A stretch of DNA of 64,000 nt from NCBI GenBank assembly GCA_028023455.1, contig JAQFVV010012400.1:15861490-15925489 (forward strand). Reading direction: 5' to 3'. Under the pieces are notes generated by a model. It was not told the DNA's origin. It worked only from the letters and a program-made list of their open reading frames with translations, and searched no databases. This document shows, piece after piece, positions 46,901 through 61,224 of the stretch (position 1 is the first letter of the stretch; each line of letters starts with the position of its first letter). The position numbers were made by a program, and so were the translations under genes. The stretch comes from Epiperipatus broadwayi. Taxonomy: Eukaryota > Onychophora > Udeonychophora > Euonychophora > Peripatidae.

Positions 46901-48694
46901 ATCGATAGTGATTATATTGTTATTTGCTATCTGTTAACACAAATTACTATATATCCATTTAATTTTTGAGTTACATCATTAACTTTAATAAACTGATTAT
47001 GTGAATCCTTAACATACATAACTATTAATAGATATGCATTAACACATTAACAATTTTTTCTTTTTTAGTTAAGTAGTTATTTGTTCTGTTTTGTTTCTTT
47101 TCTTCGTAGGTCTGCTTTTAATTTATATGCTAATTAACAAATATATTCACATTTCAGGTCACAGAAACTGAACTTGACTCAATAAATAACATTGTATAAG
47201 TACTCATATCCAGTTTTCTTTTGTACTTTCATATTTGTACTCATTAATCATAACTAAAAACTCCCATTTCCTGTGAAAAATAATTTCTTTTGACATAATT
47301 CTAATAATATTTATATTTCTAGTTTTTCATAAAATATATTTATAATTCTATGTTGGTTTTAAACAATAATAATAAAATTCAATATGCTGCACTACAAATC
47401 AGTGCAAGTTGTTAAGACCTATAGTTCAAAGACAGGTATGGTGATTCAGGAGTTACTATGGTAACTATAATCAAATAAATATTACTGTTATGAGGGTGTA
47501 CATCAGAGCTAAGGAAAAAAACTACAATCAATCTCTACCGATACTAATGGGCATTTTATTTCAGAACCAAATGAAATCTTAACAACTATATAATTAAAAT
47601 GTGAAAAATAATTGTATTAATAACAGAAAATTTGAAAACTGATAGTAAAAATGCTATAATTCTCACATGAGTGAACAAAAGTTTGAAACTATAAATTGAT
47701 TCATTTACTTACTGTTTGTGAAATCAAGTGATATTGTGGCACCTATATGCTTGAGTGCTAAACTAATAGTTCGGATTAGCTAGAAATATATATTGTCTCT
47801 TTTTTTAATCTTTCTTTATTGGAAATTAATACAAAAAATTTTCCCCTACTATACTAACCATTAGGTCAACTGTTTAGTGAGATCCCGTAGGTTCTCCACT
47901 TGTAGATAAAAGCTTAAGTCAAAAACTGCAATGATCAAATAAGTTTTTAATAATATAAAACATTTCTTAATCAGTGAGGTAGAAGTTATGAAAACTACTT
48001 GCTTGAGCAATTGACGTTGAATACTATAAAACTGAAATATGGACACTGATCTTGAAAATAAAGCCATATATATTTATTTCAATAAACAGCAAAATAGAAA
48101 AGTAGAACATTCAGTACAATTTTTTATTTATTTATTTCCCTATCAATAATCAGTGTGTAGGGAAATATTAAATATTATTTTATAGAAAATCTTTCATCGC
48201 CAGAAAGCAACAACAAACTACCATTAATGTCAATTAAGCATTTTATTGTTGCTTGATAAATGACTTTGGCTAAATCACTTTTCTGGAATCATCAAATCTT
48301 TTTCCCAGTAGATAACATATACTGATAAAAGATGGATGTACAGGCCAATATTTTTTCATATGCAGAATTTGGCTGAACATTCTATAAGGAAAAATTGTAA
48401 TTTTTCAGAAAATGAGTGCATAGTGCTGATCATTTGGTAACTAATGTGGGTATAAATTCATATTAATTTATTTTGAAGATAAGCTAATGTAAAATAGTTT
48501 TCATAAAATTTTTTTCAGGTAACTGCCCAATATCTAACCCAATTATTTATCCAATTATTGATTAGTAAATAGATATCTACATATTCTTAAGTAAAGAGTA
48601 AACCAAAAAAAAACTGTACAAATTCTCACCAATGGGCATATTATAGGATAGATAATATTTTCTCCATTCTTGTGAAGAATATTACAGACATCAT
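46901..48694. other. AT-rich DNA, no gene seen
   Basis: This lies in the SMUG1 upstream intron. No recognisable coding or repeat protein. The ORF 47861-48067 has no domain. Confidence 0.5.
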
Positions 48695-50095
48695 TGTACC
48701 TCAATGGTAGACACTAGAGCAAAAGTTCCCAAAGTAGTCGATTTGAACTTTCTAAGGGTCAATAGTTTCAATAAAAAAATTTGGGGGTTGACAACAACAA
48801 AAATAGACCCCCTTACTACTGCTATTTGTTTGTTACTTCAAAACATCTATGATTCCAATAGGTACCTAATTTAAAAAAACACTTTTGATAAAAACACATT
48901 GCATACCAAATTTGCGAATGAAAACATAAAATGTGTCATTAAAAGAATCACATGTAAGAAAGCATGAAAATACGTGTAGCACAAACATGTCTGTGCATTA
49001 TCTTATCATCATATCAAAGCAAGTGCAAACATGAAAAACCTTGCATGTCCACACTTGCTCGTGATGGGACAAAACGATATTCAATATTAGCAAAATCTAT
49101 CAGTCTTGTACAGTCATGCATTCATAAAACATTATAAATTGGTTCATTTGATGTAACATGTACTTATTTGTGATTTGAACCCTGAATATAATTATTTATT
49201 GAGGAGCAGTACTATGGAAAAGAAAATCAGATGACACAGTTTATTTATCAGAGTTTGAACAAAAATCTTCTGTTTCAAGTAAGTACATACTTTATTGTTT
49301 TTTTTATCACAGGGGCTGTCAAAATTTTTTGTTAATAAAAGTTTTTATTTCTTATGATAATAATATGACTGAACCAAAAAAGAAATGCAGACAGTACAGT
49401 TTGGACTTTTAAATCTGCTTCAGAACAGACATAGATTGCATATCACTGAACGTGGAGATTTGAGAAAGCAACTCACTAATTTAGACATAGATAAATTGTT
49501 GACAGACCATCTCATTAAATTCAGTTTTCCAGGTTAATTTATTTGGTATTCTTATTTTTATAATTCTGATCAAAATCTTTCATTGTAATTTTGTTGATAT
49601 TTAAATTCTGTCTGAATGTGTTGATTTTTTCACTTCATTTTTATGTTTAATAAAGTGATTTCAATACTTGTACTTACTTGAATTTACATATTTATTTCAT
49701 AAATGTCAAAAATTAAAAAAAAACTCTGCTCATATTTTTTTGCTTCAATTTTCATTAGTGCCGATTTCGATATTAAATGTTGCACAAGATAATGCCATAT
49801 TCTGTAGTCCTTGTATCTTTTTTAATCATTAATTACAAGTGATTAAAATCAAAAGATTGATATGTAGTGAAATATTTAATAGTGAGTACTGTACAAATTT
49901 ATTAATTTGAGTAAGTAAAGTAAATGACTAAGGGGTCGGCGATTTTAAAAGTTTTTAATAAAGGAGTCTGCAGCTGAAAAAAGTTTTGGAACTCTTGCTC
50001 TAGAGCATCCATGGATCACAATCTAATTCGATCAATTCCAGTACCTGAACTTATGAATTCATGAGCAATAAATTATTCAATCATTTCTTAGTGAG
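48695..50095 (+). mobile_element. tRNA-derived SINE relic split by a hAT insertion
   Basis: Left piece 48695-48719 (TGTACCTCAATGGTAGACAC) resembles a tRNA A-box region. The right piece 49998-50095 continues with TAATTCGATCAATTCC (B-box-like) and a tail CCAGTACCTGAACTTATGAA. The tail matches the one at 61482-61540. The intervening 1278 bp is the hAT element below. Confidence 0.5.
48720..49997 (+). mobile_element. Non-autonomous hAT transposon, 1278 bp
   Basis: Terminal inverted repeats CAAAAGTTCCCAAAG (left) and CAAGAGTTCCAAAAC (right, complement) are typical of hAT ends. They are bounded by an 8-bp target duplication, CACTAGAG at 48712-48719 and CTCTAGAG at 49998-50005 (7 of 8). Inside, near 49421-49540, the plus strand retains a transposase C-terminal scrap, LHITERGDLRKQLTNLDID, like the E-x-DLR-x-x-LT-N motif at the end of ZBED-type hAT proteins. 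The catalytic core is deleted, so it depended on a helper. Confidence 0.8.
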
Positions 50096-52199
50096 CTATT
50101 TTTATTTTTTTATGTAACTATAGTAAGAATGATGAAATCAGGATATGTGTACTTGAGGTGGTTGCAGAGACTAATTATTAATAGAAAAAATAATTATATA
50201 CCTATATAAAATTTACCATCTATTTCATGGAGCAATATGTCCAAATACTTGGCTAAGATACTTTACAAGTCAGATATTTAACAGATCATTTTTAAATAAA
50301 TCTGCAAATATGCCTACCTTTTGTTATATCAACAAAAAAAAAACCTTTAATAGTCTGCCTTGTAAAATATCTTAGTAATGTATTCAGATATATTTGTTTT
50401 GTAAAGTAGATTTATATTCCTAACATTACATATTTTAGCATTGTTAAAATCATTTGTATATTCATTAAAATTTACTGTACATAAAAAATTGCTGCAACTC
50501 AAAATAAAAATTTTTATATTATGAACATATTAATTCAAAGACCCCACACAAAAAAAAAAATCACAAAAATTTTGATTTGGAGTTAAATTTGCTCATATAT
50601 TTAAAGAAAATAGTTATTTGTAAAATTTCTGAAATTATTTTAAAAATCAGTTGTCACACATGAATGTATTCAAATCTTCAAGTGCATTATCGGGTAAAAT
50701 ACTCATGCTAGAAAATTCACAAGGTCATGTGACCGATTTATTTGAATAAATAAAAATACCAAACAATGTTTGAAATCTTTAGATTTTTTTTGTCATGAGC
50801 AACACTCACCCTTCCTTCTAGCTTTGTATAAACACTAAATAGCTGATGGATACTAGACAGAAATGTCTGCAGACCTGGTTACATGATGATTCTCTACATT
50901 TTTCAATGATCTTTTATACCCATTAGCTAATGATCTGATAGTTTCAAACCCTCCCAAGTTTTAAACCCAAACAATCTGTTCAACCTGTGAGATTTATCAT
51001 TACAATAATGATAAAGATTGTTTTTTAGATCAAAGATAATCTTCACTACTGATGTTTAAGCATCACATGACTTTCTTACTGAAAACAAAATTTTATTAAA
51101 TATCAGTTGAGAATATAATCCAAGCTCAGCATGATTCTTCTTCCATACTTCTTGATCACTATATAGTAATAAATCAATGAACAATAGATGACAAGTCCAC
51201 CTATTATTTAGAGTTCAATTTATATTATTATTAAAAAGGGGGAATTGGTTGACTAGTCATACACAAGCTATGGTAATAAATTTAAAGTTTTCAAGCATCT
51301 AGTGTTCATTGGTTTACTGCCTAATATAAATTTGTGTCTCATAAATAGAGACTTATGATATTAATTTGCTATTCCTGAATTTAATATATATTAAAGCTTT
51401 AAATCTTTTTATTGTTTCTTGCAGAAAAACAGAGTTAAAAAACATTTGATAATACCTCTTTCTTCAATCAAGTAATTCTTATAAGTACCCATTAGTTAAT
51501 GAATACTACATGCTAGAATGAAGTAGGTTTCTAATTCTTGGTTTTCCTCACAAACAGGAGTGCAGTGTTTTTTGCGTTGCAGATATTAAAAAAGATGGCT
51601 TTTAGAAAGAGACTACTACTATAAAATGCATGTATATAATTCACATTAGTTAAAGCTTAAGAAATCAATAGAATTTATAATTTGTTATATTGGCAATATA
51701 TATATATGTTGCTGTGGCATATGGTAACATTTAACCAAAAGATCAATGAATATTTTTAACTTCTATAATTAAGGTCCCTAAAATACAGTTGCAAACTTTA
51801 TGGTAATCTTACTATAGTTACATAAATAAGTTTGACTTTGGTTCAAAAGCTTAAAATGTTGAAAATTTTAATCCATTAACTTAAAATGCATAATACGAGT
51901 AAAAAAAAATGTGACTGAATGGGAATACAGTGGTCTCAGGTGAATAAAATTAATAACAGTAGGAAGCTACTCTAGAAAAAATATTACCATCAAATGTATA
52001 TTACAAGTACTCAATTACGTGATGCAGTTTTAAGGAAAATAATAAACATTATGAAGAAATCTGATTGATTAATTTTATTAGTTCATGTCAGATAACCAAA
52101 ATAGAATACAAATTCAGTTAATTATAGCATTAATTACCCAAGATATTTGAATAAATGACATAGCAAATGTAAGCAATCAAACTGATCAAGACATCTTCC
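50096..52199. other. AT-rich DNA, no gene seen
   Basis: No exon-like frame, RNA gene or named element found on either strand. Confidence 0.5.
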
Positions 52200-53030
52200 C
52201 CTTCCTCTTCTTCCAGATTTTGCATGCCAATAAGTGCTGTTCCAATCAATCTCAACTATATCATCATTATTTTCAATCATTATCGATCAATTGCAGGAAA
52301 AAAGACTTTCAAATTTAATCCAGCTCTCTGTGATTCCCAGTCTTTCTTCTCCACATCATATCAGTTAATTTCCTTTCTTCAAATTTTACCATTTCACGTG
52401 CTCTTTCTAGGCCTTTTATAATTTCTTGGGATTCAGTTTAAGACTTCAACAGTCCATCTACTATCAATTTTTCTAGCAATATCCCAATTTCTTAATTTTT
52501 TCAATGAGGTCAGTGATATCTGTTTGTTCTCTCACACATGCATTTATTTTGAATCTCTTATCATTCCTAATATATCTCTCTCCAGACTACATTGAATGGT
52601 CTGGAATTTGAATTATTCTGTTACATTTCCAAGTCCAGGATTCATAAGTGTGAAATAGTAAAACCCATTTATTAAAAACTTTTCAAATCTATAAGCATGC
52701 TATCTATTATTTCTATCAAAAAAAAAACTCCATCCAAATTTTAATTCTATGATTAATTTCATTAATCTCACCAAAGTATTTATAATTGCCAACTTCTTCT
52801 AATTTATCATTATCAATCATTATTCACTTTTTTGAAAAAATCCATTAAATATTATTTGTCTTTTTAGCATTTGTCTTTAATCCAACTTTCTTACTTTTAT
52901 ATGTAAATATTTTCGTAATTAAAGTGAAAGGTTGAAACCTTCTCCCATGCACATTTTAGTTTTGCAACATTTCCTGAATCATTATTTGCAAAAACAATCA
53001 TATCATCTACAAAATTCAGATGACTTATGG
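52200..53030 (-). mobile_element. LINE relic (RTE/Jockey-like), RT palm to C terminus
   Basis: On the minus strand, near 53030-52960, ISHLNFVDDMIVFANNDSGN is a recognisable RT motif C (FADD with A changed to V). Further down, 52640-52440 reads TIQCSLERDILGMIRDSK, then a T-D-L-IEKI-KL segment and ARKIDSRWTVEVL, the standard tail of these elements. It has indels and stops. Sequence order and motifs parallel 7380-7980, so both come from the same family. The plus-strand ORF 52224-52421 is antisense. Confidence 0.7.
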
Positions 53031-54574
53031 TCTAAAAAATAATATAATTTAAATAATAACAATACTGATTTAATAATTAAAAAGAAAAAATAGGTATCAA
53101 TGAGAAAATACTTTTCATTTTGTAAATCAATTGTAAAGAATTAAAAAAAATAAAAATGCACTATCATATTTTATGATAAAATCCATGCCATTTAGTCCAG
53201 TCAAGAGCCAAAAGTTTCTGGACCAAATCTAATTATGTGAATAAAAATATATAGCTCAGTTTGATTAATTGTATAAAGTTGTGATCAATCTGCAATTTGA
53301 TTGTTCAAACATCTCATGCCCAACTAACTACTATTTTTTATAGTGTTTTATATAGTTTGCATTTAGCTATATTTATATGTGTTTGTTGAGAAATTCTGGC
53401 CTAAATATCGGTTTAATGATCTAGTCTATGAATACTATTTCTATATGACAAGTTTCCAATTAATATAGATACCCCCCTTCCCTTTATTATTTCTTTTAAA
53501 GTTTAAAACTATTGAATAGTTCAGATAATGCAAGAGAATCATTTAATTCCCCTGCAGAATGTTAACAAAATTTACAGATATAATTTGAATACAATGGGTT
53601 GTTGGCTTTACTTTTTTTTTTTTGATTGCCTGATTAAACATTTATAAACATAAAGGTTCCAGATTATAATTGAAGGAAGCTTTTTTTTATTAAAATATAT
53701 ATATTATAAATGTATAATCTAATCTCCTGTATAGTTTCAATTTTTGTATAATGTAGATAATAAATAACCAAGTAAAGAGAGGGATAACAGGAGAAATGGT
53801 GATGATATACACACATACATTGTTTTAGGTATTATTTTGAAAGTCTATACTAAGGACTGAAATAAAAGTTATTTATTACTGTGTATTAGAATTTGGAATA
53901 ACTACTCTGCCAACCAAACTGTGTACACTGTGTTTGACCATACTTTACTTATATATAATCAAATGTAAAAGATTTGATTATAAAAAATTTTATTTCAAAA
54001 GTGTAAATTAAAAAAAAAGTGATAGTGGTGACATCTATCTTCATTCACATTGTGCAGCATTGATTTAGAATAAAAACAAAAGGACAATAAATTGCTAAAC
54101 AGTGAAAATATGTGAAAGCAAATTAATAAAGTTGTGTAATTCCTTAGTATATATATTGAAAAACAACATTAGAAGAATTTTTAGACTTATAATTGCTTTT
54201 TTAACTTACATATACCTTATATATACAATTATTTAACTCAGGAGGTAGAATTTATTCTACATGTATCCGTACAGCTTGCATTAGTGATTAAAGAATAGTG
54301 TAATTCTATAACTGTTTTCTCTTTATAATAATTGAAATAATCTACAAAACCATCTATCATCTAGTAGTTAATCTTTGACAAGAGACATTATTGCTATAAT
54401 TAATTGAATTAAAAACTTTAATTTGGAAAGTGTCTGTGCTTCAAACACACAATATAGATTGCAACATTGTAATATACATAGATTATGCCAGGATGATAGC
54501 TTTGACTGGTATAAATTAAGTCAAGTTTACAAAAAAAAAAAACCTTTTTCAAATTTTGCACTAATTTTTTAAAT
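53031..54574. other. AT-rich DNA, no gene seen
   Basis: Low-complexity sequence with poly-A and poly-T runs. Nothing recognisable. Confidence 0.5.
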
Positions 54575-54695
54575 AAAATTCAACATTCATTTGAATGTGA
54601 GAACATTGAACCAATAGTTTTTGTAGGCATGAGCTAAAATTCAACATTCATTTGAATGTGAGAACATTGAACCAATAGTTTTTGTAGGCATGAGC
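54575..54695. repeat. Tandem duplication, 61-bp period
   Basis: AAAATTCAACATTCATTTGA starts at 54575 and 54636. The two units (ending TTTTTGTAGGCATGAGC) are identical by eye, so recent. Confidence 0.9.
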
Positions 54696-55193
54696 ACTGA
54701 GCAAGGTTATGACAGAGACAATAAAATTCATCAAAATAATATTTAATTATTTATATTCAAGCACACATGCACAAAAAAAATATGGTTGGGTTGAGTAGAA
54801 TAGTTTCAATCAATTAACTATATTGAGATATTTTTATATTCCTCAACTAAGAAGCAATTACGGTTTAACCCTTGCTTCTATTACTATTAAGTTAAATATT
54901 AATAGTGATACTTCAAATGTAGATGAAATTAAACCAGAACTTATTAAAACCCCCAGCGAGCTAAACATAAACTAATACAAATCCATCAATAAATAAAAAA
55001 TACAGAATGAGCCCATCTATACTTTAGCTTGGATGTATATAAGCATTCAATTATTGATATAATGTTAAGTATTATATATAGTTTATTGGGAATTTACAGC
55101 AACTTTCACTTTAATCTCATCTACTACTAGTTTAATAAAGTGCTTATTTTAATATGTCTGTAAAAGTTAAAAATGGTTTAAATAGCTGCTTGC

Positions 55194-55298
55194 TTGTCTT
55201 GCACTGGTGGTTGAGAGGTCAGCGCGACTGCCTTGCACTTGCAAGCAGTTGCCCGGGTTGTGGTTCGGCCAATGCTATGACACTTAAAAAAAAAAGTA
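55194..55298 (+). mobile_element. tRNA-derived SINE with perfect 11-bp TSD
   Basis: The insertion is flanked by TAGCTGCTTGC at 55183-55193 and 55299-55309. It contains an A box (TGGTTGAGAGGTCAG), a partly damaged B box (GTGGTTCGGCC) and a short A-rich tail. It is about 105 bp, non-coding, and relies on a LINE for mobility. The plus-strand ORF 55154-55336 simply reads through it. Same family as 61225-61331. Confidence 0.85.
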
Positions 55299-55309
55299 TA
55301 GCTGCTTGC

Positions 55310-57899
55310 AGGACAAATGCCTCTCCAGATCCCTGAAATAAAAAATAATGGAGATAATATTCACTAAGCTAATTAATACTAGTAATAAAGTTTATATATA
55401 TATCTTATTGTTCAATTCTTTAGTTAATAATATCCAGATTACCATTTGCTAGTCAATAATTGGGTATTATATCCATTTATTATAGATATTTTTTAGATAA
55501 ATGTGAATATTTATCAATCAATGAATGGTTAATTGACCATGAGATAACTACCTGGGGAGTTGAAAAATCCCTAAGCTTGCTTGAAAATCCCCTGATCCCT
55601 AAAATACACACACATTTCAAGTTCAACTCAAAATTGAATTCCAGGTAGTGAGTGTGGCTGGATGGTACACAACCCACCATGCTGCCATTAAAAATATACC
55701 AATAAAAAAAAAAAAAAAAATCATCTACTAAAAATTGAAATCAAGCAACGGAACATTTTGAAAGAAGTGATAACCTCTAAATTGGAGATCACTTGATGTT
55801 TATTTACATCAAAACATTATCATCAGTTAAGTATATTTTACACTACAATAATCTTATACATTTTTTCCGATTTGATTTTTATATAATGTCCATTTCGTCT
55901 TGTATTAAATAAAAATGAAAATCAATGAGATAAGTCCAAGAAAATTTATATAAAGATTTGAAAAATCATTACTTAGTAAAGCTTATTATTGTTATTGGTT
56001 TAAAATTTATGTAACCTATAATAAATCATATATTACATAACTTAAAACGTCATTATAATTATATATTATTTATAAAGCAATTAATTTTAAGTAGAAAAAA
56101 AAGTATTCAATGTGAATTAATTGGAGGGGAACAAATTTCATTTCCAGTTAGTTTGGGCCTATTTTTAAAAAATTCAGTTAAATTTATATTTTACAGGCAA
56201 ACATTAAGTTACAATTTTCTACAATCGGTAATCAATTTTTATTTTTCAGAAATCTTATATACTATAAATTTAATGCAAGACTTTGAAAAGAAAATCGTAA
56301 GATTATATCCTGTGAAAACAGAAATATGATACACAGTATATTTTTTTAATCTCTTTGACATACACATCAAAATTTTCAGTTAATATAATTTTTTTTATAA
56401 CGATAACTTTAAATGTATCTGTATACATATATTCAAATATTATTTTAAAATTTAAATTATTTATTTGTCTTCTCCTTTTTTTAAATTTTAATTCATTAAA
56501 ATCATAAAATTTACAATAAATAAAATTAATGCAAGAATTGGCATATAGAGTGCACTAGCAAACAGTAGTCAATAAATCCATACTTTGCATGAACATATCC
56601 AAGACAACACTATAAGACTTTCTCAGCTCAATATTATTATTATTATTGCTGTAATAAGAAGGAATTATATACACATTTCAGTCTGTGTCCAAATACTACA
56701 GGTAAATTAAGTTCATCATATTAAACAATGTTCTTCATTAATTTTAATATGTAGAATAGTAATATTTATCTTTTAAATATATATTCTCTTCTTAGTCAAG
56801 GAATATATTTTAGAGATAGCAAATCAATATTTTTTTTTTTTTAGAAAATAGAATCATAAGAATTGATTCCATTAATGTTTTAAGACAAGCAAAAATAAAA
56901 TATATTAAAAAATTTAAGAAAAAATATAAAATGGATGTCTTTAAATGTTAAAAATGAAAATAATTAATTCATATACATTTTTGTAAATATTTGTTCCAAA
57001 AATATTCTTGTGTGCACATTTATATATATATTTAATATATATAGTATGTACTAAAAAATAATTTTGTATAATCTTTTTATTTATCGTGATCATAGCTATA
57101 TAAATGAATGAATGCATATACATGAATATATATAATCGAAGCTTAGAATGAAATGATTAAAATAAAATAAAAAACATTATTTTTGCATATATGCAGATAC
57201 ATTGATTAAATATGTAATACATAATAAAAAAAATCTGTGCGTCTAAGATATGCATTAAATCTATTTAATCTTAAACAATATGTGTGCACATATATATAAT
57301 AGTGAACAAATAATAAAAACCCTTATGATATATTGATGTGACTATCATTTGTATCAATAATTGCTTGTATTCTGTACAAAATGCAATTATATAGCATTTG
57401 AAGACTATCTAGAAAAATATTAAATCTTTCCTTGAGATCTCTTGATAAAGAAAATTAACCTTTTATTTGCTCAAGAATGACTCAAAGGCAGAATAATATT
57501 TAAAGCAGCTAATTGGAGAGGACATGGAAAATTCATAATATTAGCCTCCTATTACTCAAATTATTTTTCTGTGTTAACTTTATGTGTTGAAAATGATGTT
57601 ATGGAAGATGATATTGGTACCAAGATTGAATGAATGTCTCTATGATATGAACCTTATTCCTTAAAAAAAAAAAAAGTCAAATAAATGGCCAATATAATTG
57701 ACCAAATCATAACAATTCTACCGCCAAAGGTGTGTTTGATAGATTTCTTTTGATTGCTTTGATGAATTCCAGATATAAATCCTCTCATGACTGGTGAACA
57801 TGTGGAACACATTCTATTATACAAACTTGTTCTTAGGTTTATGACATCACCACTTGTGCATCTTTGCAAAAACTACAGATTTTGAAATAACAGCTTATT
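55310..57899. other. AT-rich DNA, no gene seen
   Basis: It includes the overlapping ORF pair 55460-55648 (+) and 55480-55680 (-), which have no recognisable domain, and the minus ORF 57654-57869. None has splice or family support. Confidence 0.45.
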
Positions 57900-58260
57900 T
57901 ATAAATGTTCTGCTTGAAAACTCTTGGGGGTATGCAGATGATCTCTGCAATGTAGTTTTGTAGGTGTTTTTTTTTTTTGGCTACAAACTTGCATAATATT
58001 TATTGGTTCCTTTCTATAAGCATTGATTTTTAACTAGAGTTGGCCATAAAGAATCATTCCCTTCCCCATCCTTAATGAAAGCACTTATTTTAAAACACTA
58101 AAAGAATTTAGCAGTTTTGAGCATCAAAGCTCCCACTAATTGAATACCAAGAAATACTATTTTTAAATTTGGCCCATCATCATAAAGCTAGTGAAACTGA
58201 TGTCAACTTCCTGCCAGGTATTCTTAAGCCACTTTGCTAAAATTCTATCTGCAAAAAAAA
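57900..58260 (+). mobile_element. Possible LINE RT scrap
   Basis: WGYADDLCNVVL near 57926-57962 looks like RT motif C (YADD), followed about 120 nt later by LKEFSSF-like sequence, where many LINEs have an L-x-x-F-S-x-x-SGL segment. It is short and broken, so this is a tentative call. Confidence 0.25.
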
Positions 58261-58399
58261 AAAAAAAATAGTTGTGTTTCTGTGCTATATAACAACAAAA
58301 ATATATGGTATTAGAGTTTATTCTTGTTCAATTCTTATATATCATCATTATCTCAATCTGTAATTCATTAAATATAAAACAATTGTTTTCCTCCACACT

Positions 58400-59960
58400 T
58401 CATAGTTTTGGGCCACATTAAACATATCATGGAAATTTGTGACCAATGATTTGCTAATATGGTCTGTCCAGTGCACTGGGAAACTTTACTACAATACTGA
58501 GTCTACTTATTATGTATCCAAAATAAATGATTATCTGTCTTCTGACTAACACTGTCAACCTCTTGTGGGTCCTAAGTTCTAAAATAGATATATTAGTCCT
58601 ATGGATGCTACAGGAAATTAAAAGCAATCTCCAATAATATATCTCAAATACATCTATCTTTCTTCATCTGCTTTCTTGAATGTCCATGTTTCATCAGTAT
58701 AAGAGGCAATTGACCAATTTTAATTTTGTATTTCCTGAAATGTTTTACTTTTTTCATATTTTAGAATTTGTCAATGTTAATTCTTATTTTCACTGCATAT
58801 TTTCGGATTACAATCACTAATATTGTCTATGATAAAACCACATTATATACTACATCAAAAATTTTGGTCCATACTAATGAGTTTCTATTATTAGTCGTAT
58901 CCAGTTTTGCACTTTTATAATCAATTTCTTTAATCAACCATCTAGTAACTTTCAGTATTTTAATGATACTGATTAATATCACTGTCCCATTTTCTTTTTT
59001 TAAATTTAATGTTGGAACATAAGCAGTGATAAATGAGAACAGGTAACTATTGCATGAACCATGTTTGATATCCTTAGATTTTCAATGAAACTTCTTGGTT
59101 TTCTGAGAAAAAAAGATAATGTATTAGACTTCACAATAAATACAAAAACTATACAATATCCTTTCACTTAATAATCTGATGTTTTCAATAAAACTGTTAT
59201 CAAGTTTCAATTACATTTCATACTTGTGGAAAACAAATAATGTCAAACTTAAATCTCCTAAGCGATAAATGCTTTTCTCCATTCAGGTCTTGAGGCATTC
59301 ACATTATATAATGTTTGCCCATTCTATCTATTGTACCTTCTTTTAAAATACTTTCTTTTACTATTACCACTGCTGTATGCAAAGATCACAATTGAAAATT
59401 CCCAGTCCATTAAACCCATTCTTGTTATTGTCTTTTCAATGTGAGAACTAAAAAAAAAAAAATGAAAAGATTGGTATCAGACGCAGTAGTTCCACAAACA
59501 TATAATCCTATATTAGCTTAAGTGATATAGTATTTAATCTACAAGGCTGCAGAAGATATTCTTAGTAGATACTGCTCAATTATTTTTACTTAAACTTCAT
59601 GTTTGATGGTTATTCCAATCGCCAATTATGAATCCCATTGATAAACTGAGTACAGCACTCAATGACAAAGTGATTATAAGTTTCATTATCAGTGTTGGCT
59701 AGTCATTAGCTCCAACACATCAATTTATTCACAGTATTTAAATATATATAGTAAAGTTCAATGAACCTCTTACATTCTTACATTGCACCTTATTTGGAAT
59801 GGAGGGAACATATATGTTTGGCATTTCTGATGATTCAGCACCAAATTTCATATTTTCTGCATTTAATCTAGTTTTTACACTCTTCTACTAATGTCTTTAG
59901 TAGTCCATTTCATTGCAATAAGAATTATTTTCTTTACCTTTGACTGGATATTCTCTTTCT
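58400..59960 (-). mobile_element. LINE relic, C-terminal part
   Basis: The minus strand near 58740-58640 reads ASYTDETWTFKKADEERL, closely following the LINE tail motif Y-G-x-ETW-x-L-x-K-x-x-E-x-R-L. Upstream (58760-59960) the sequence has a similar bias but no motif I can name. Frames are broken throughout. Confidence 0.4.
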
Positions 59961-60099
59961 CTTCAATGTTTCGATACATCATTCATAAAATTTAATCTTA
60001 AATCAATTCAAATTTGTTTTACAATTTAACTAAATTTCAACATATGCTATGCTATGCCTCCAGTTATTTAATGTCTCTTTCAATCAGGAGTTTTAGCTT

Positions 60100-60260
60100 T
60101 TATTCTGTCTAAAGAAACAAAATGCTATCAAAAACAGAATACATGGATAAGAGACAGAAATGGAGCTATTCTGGTCATTTTGCTAGAATAAATGGTAATA
60201 AATAGACAATTAAGGTGAAGAGATTGTAAAAGATCTAGATAGAAACTATATATGAGATGA
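60100..60260 (+). mobile_element. LINE 3' tail scrap
   Basis: LSKTEYMDKRQKWSYSGHFA followed by RINGNK and TIKVKRL matches the K-x-x-WxxxGH-xAR-x-xxN-RWT tail motif of RTE/Jockey-type LINEs on the plus strand. Only this segment is recognisable. The ORF 60288-60497 just after it ends in low-complexity Phe/Leu and is not a gene. Confidence 0.4.
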
Positions 60261-60499
60261 ATAAATAATTAATTTTGTTGTAGTAATATGGAGAAAACAG
60301 GGATGGAAGAAATCAAAGTAAATTTGGAGAGGCTATCTAGCAAGGAAGTGATAATGTTGAAAATATATAATACTTCCTCTAAGCAGGATTTTCATTCATT
60401 GTTCTATTTCCTTTCATTTATTTTAGTAGCATTTTTTTTTTTTTTTACTTTATTAACATATCTTATATATACCTTTTTTTTTTTTAGAATTAATTAACA

Positions 60500-61212
60500 T
60501 ATCTTAAGTAGCAAATCTACATCTTTTAGCAGTTAACACTTTCAAAGACCTACATTTTCCAGATACATTTCATCTCTAGAATACAATGTAAACAATTAAG
60601 CAATAAAAGATAACCTTGCCCTAGCTTATCTCAATCATTACTTTACTAACTAATAATACTATTTCTTATTAATTGCTCTATAGATAATAATTACTTCTCT
60701 ATTACTTTTCTAATAGGAACATTTTTTTTTTTTCCAAACTTGTTTTCCTAAAATGTAGAAGTTGAATGAGGGGAGTAATTTGGAGAATTAAAAAAATGTA
60801 GATTGTGTCAAGATAAAGCTAAGATTTATTATAAAAAGTGTTTCTAAAGCGGCAGTTGGTATTAGTTATTGAAAGAGGAGTAGGCCAACATATTAATGAA
60901 GATAGGGGTTTATAGAGGGGGTGGAGAAATTATTTAGTTTATACATTGAAATTTAAGATAGAAAAAATAAAAGGAGGAATAAAGTAATAGCAATGATGCA
61001 AGTTATACTGGAGAAGCACAATGAATAATATTCATATTCATTATAAATGTTCTCAGTTACACAATTTCAATATCCTAAAAAAACAACTAAATAAGCTTTT
61101 CTAAACACATTTCTATAACTTGTGCCAATGCAAATATGTGATCATCATATCATTAGTTCTATTATTTCTAGATGACTTATGCATTTCTCATCTTTACCTT
61201 AATCTTATTTTA
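60500..61212. other. AT-rich DNA, no gene seen
   Basis: No coding frame, RNA gene or named repeat. Confidence 0.5.
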
Positions 61213-61224
61213 AATATATCTCTG

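Noticed and set aside
55154-55336. 60-aa ORF with Cys/Gly-rich middle
   Set aside because: It is a read-through of a tRNA-derived SINE with a clear target-site duplication.
57654-57869. 71-aa minus-strand ORF
   Set aside because: No domain recognised; the plus strand just downstream looks more like an RT scrap.
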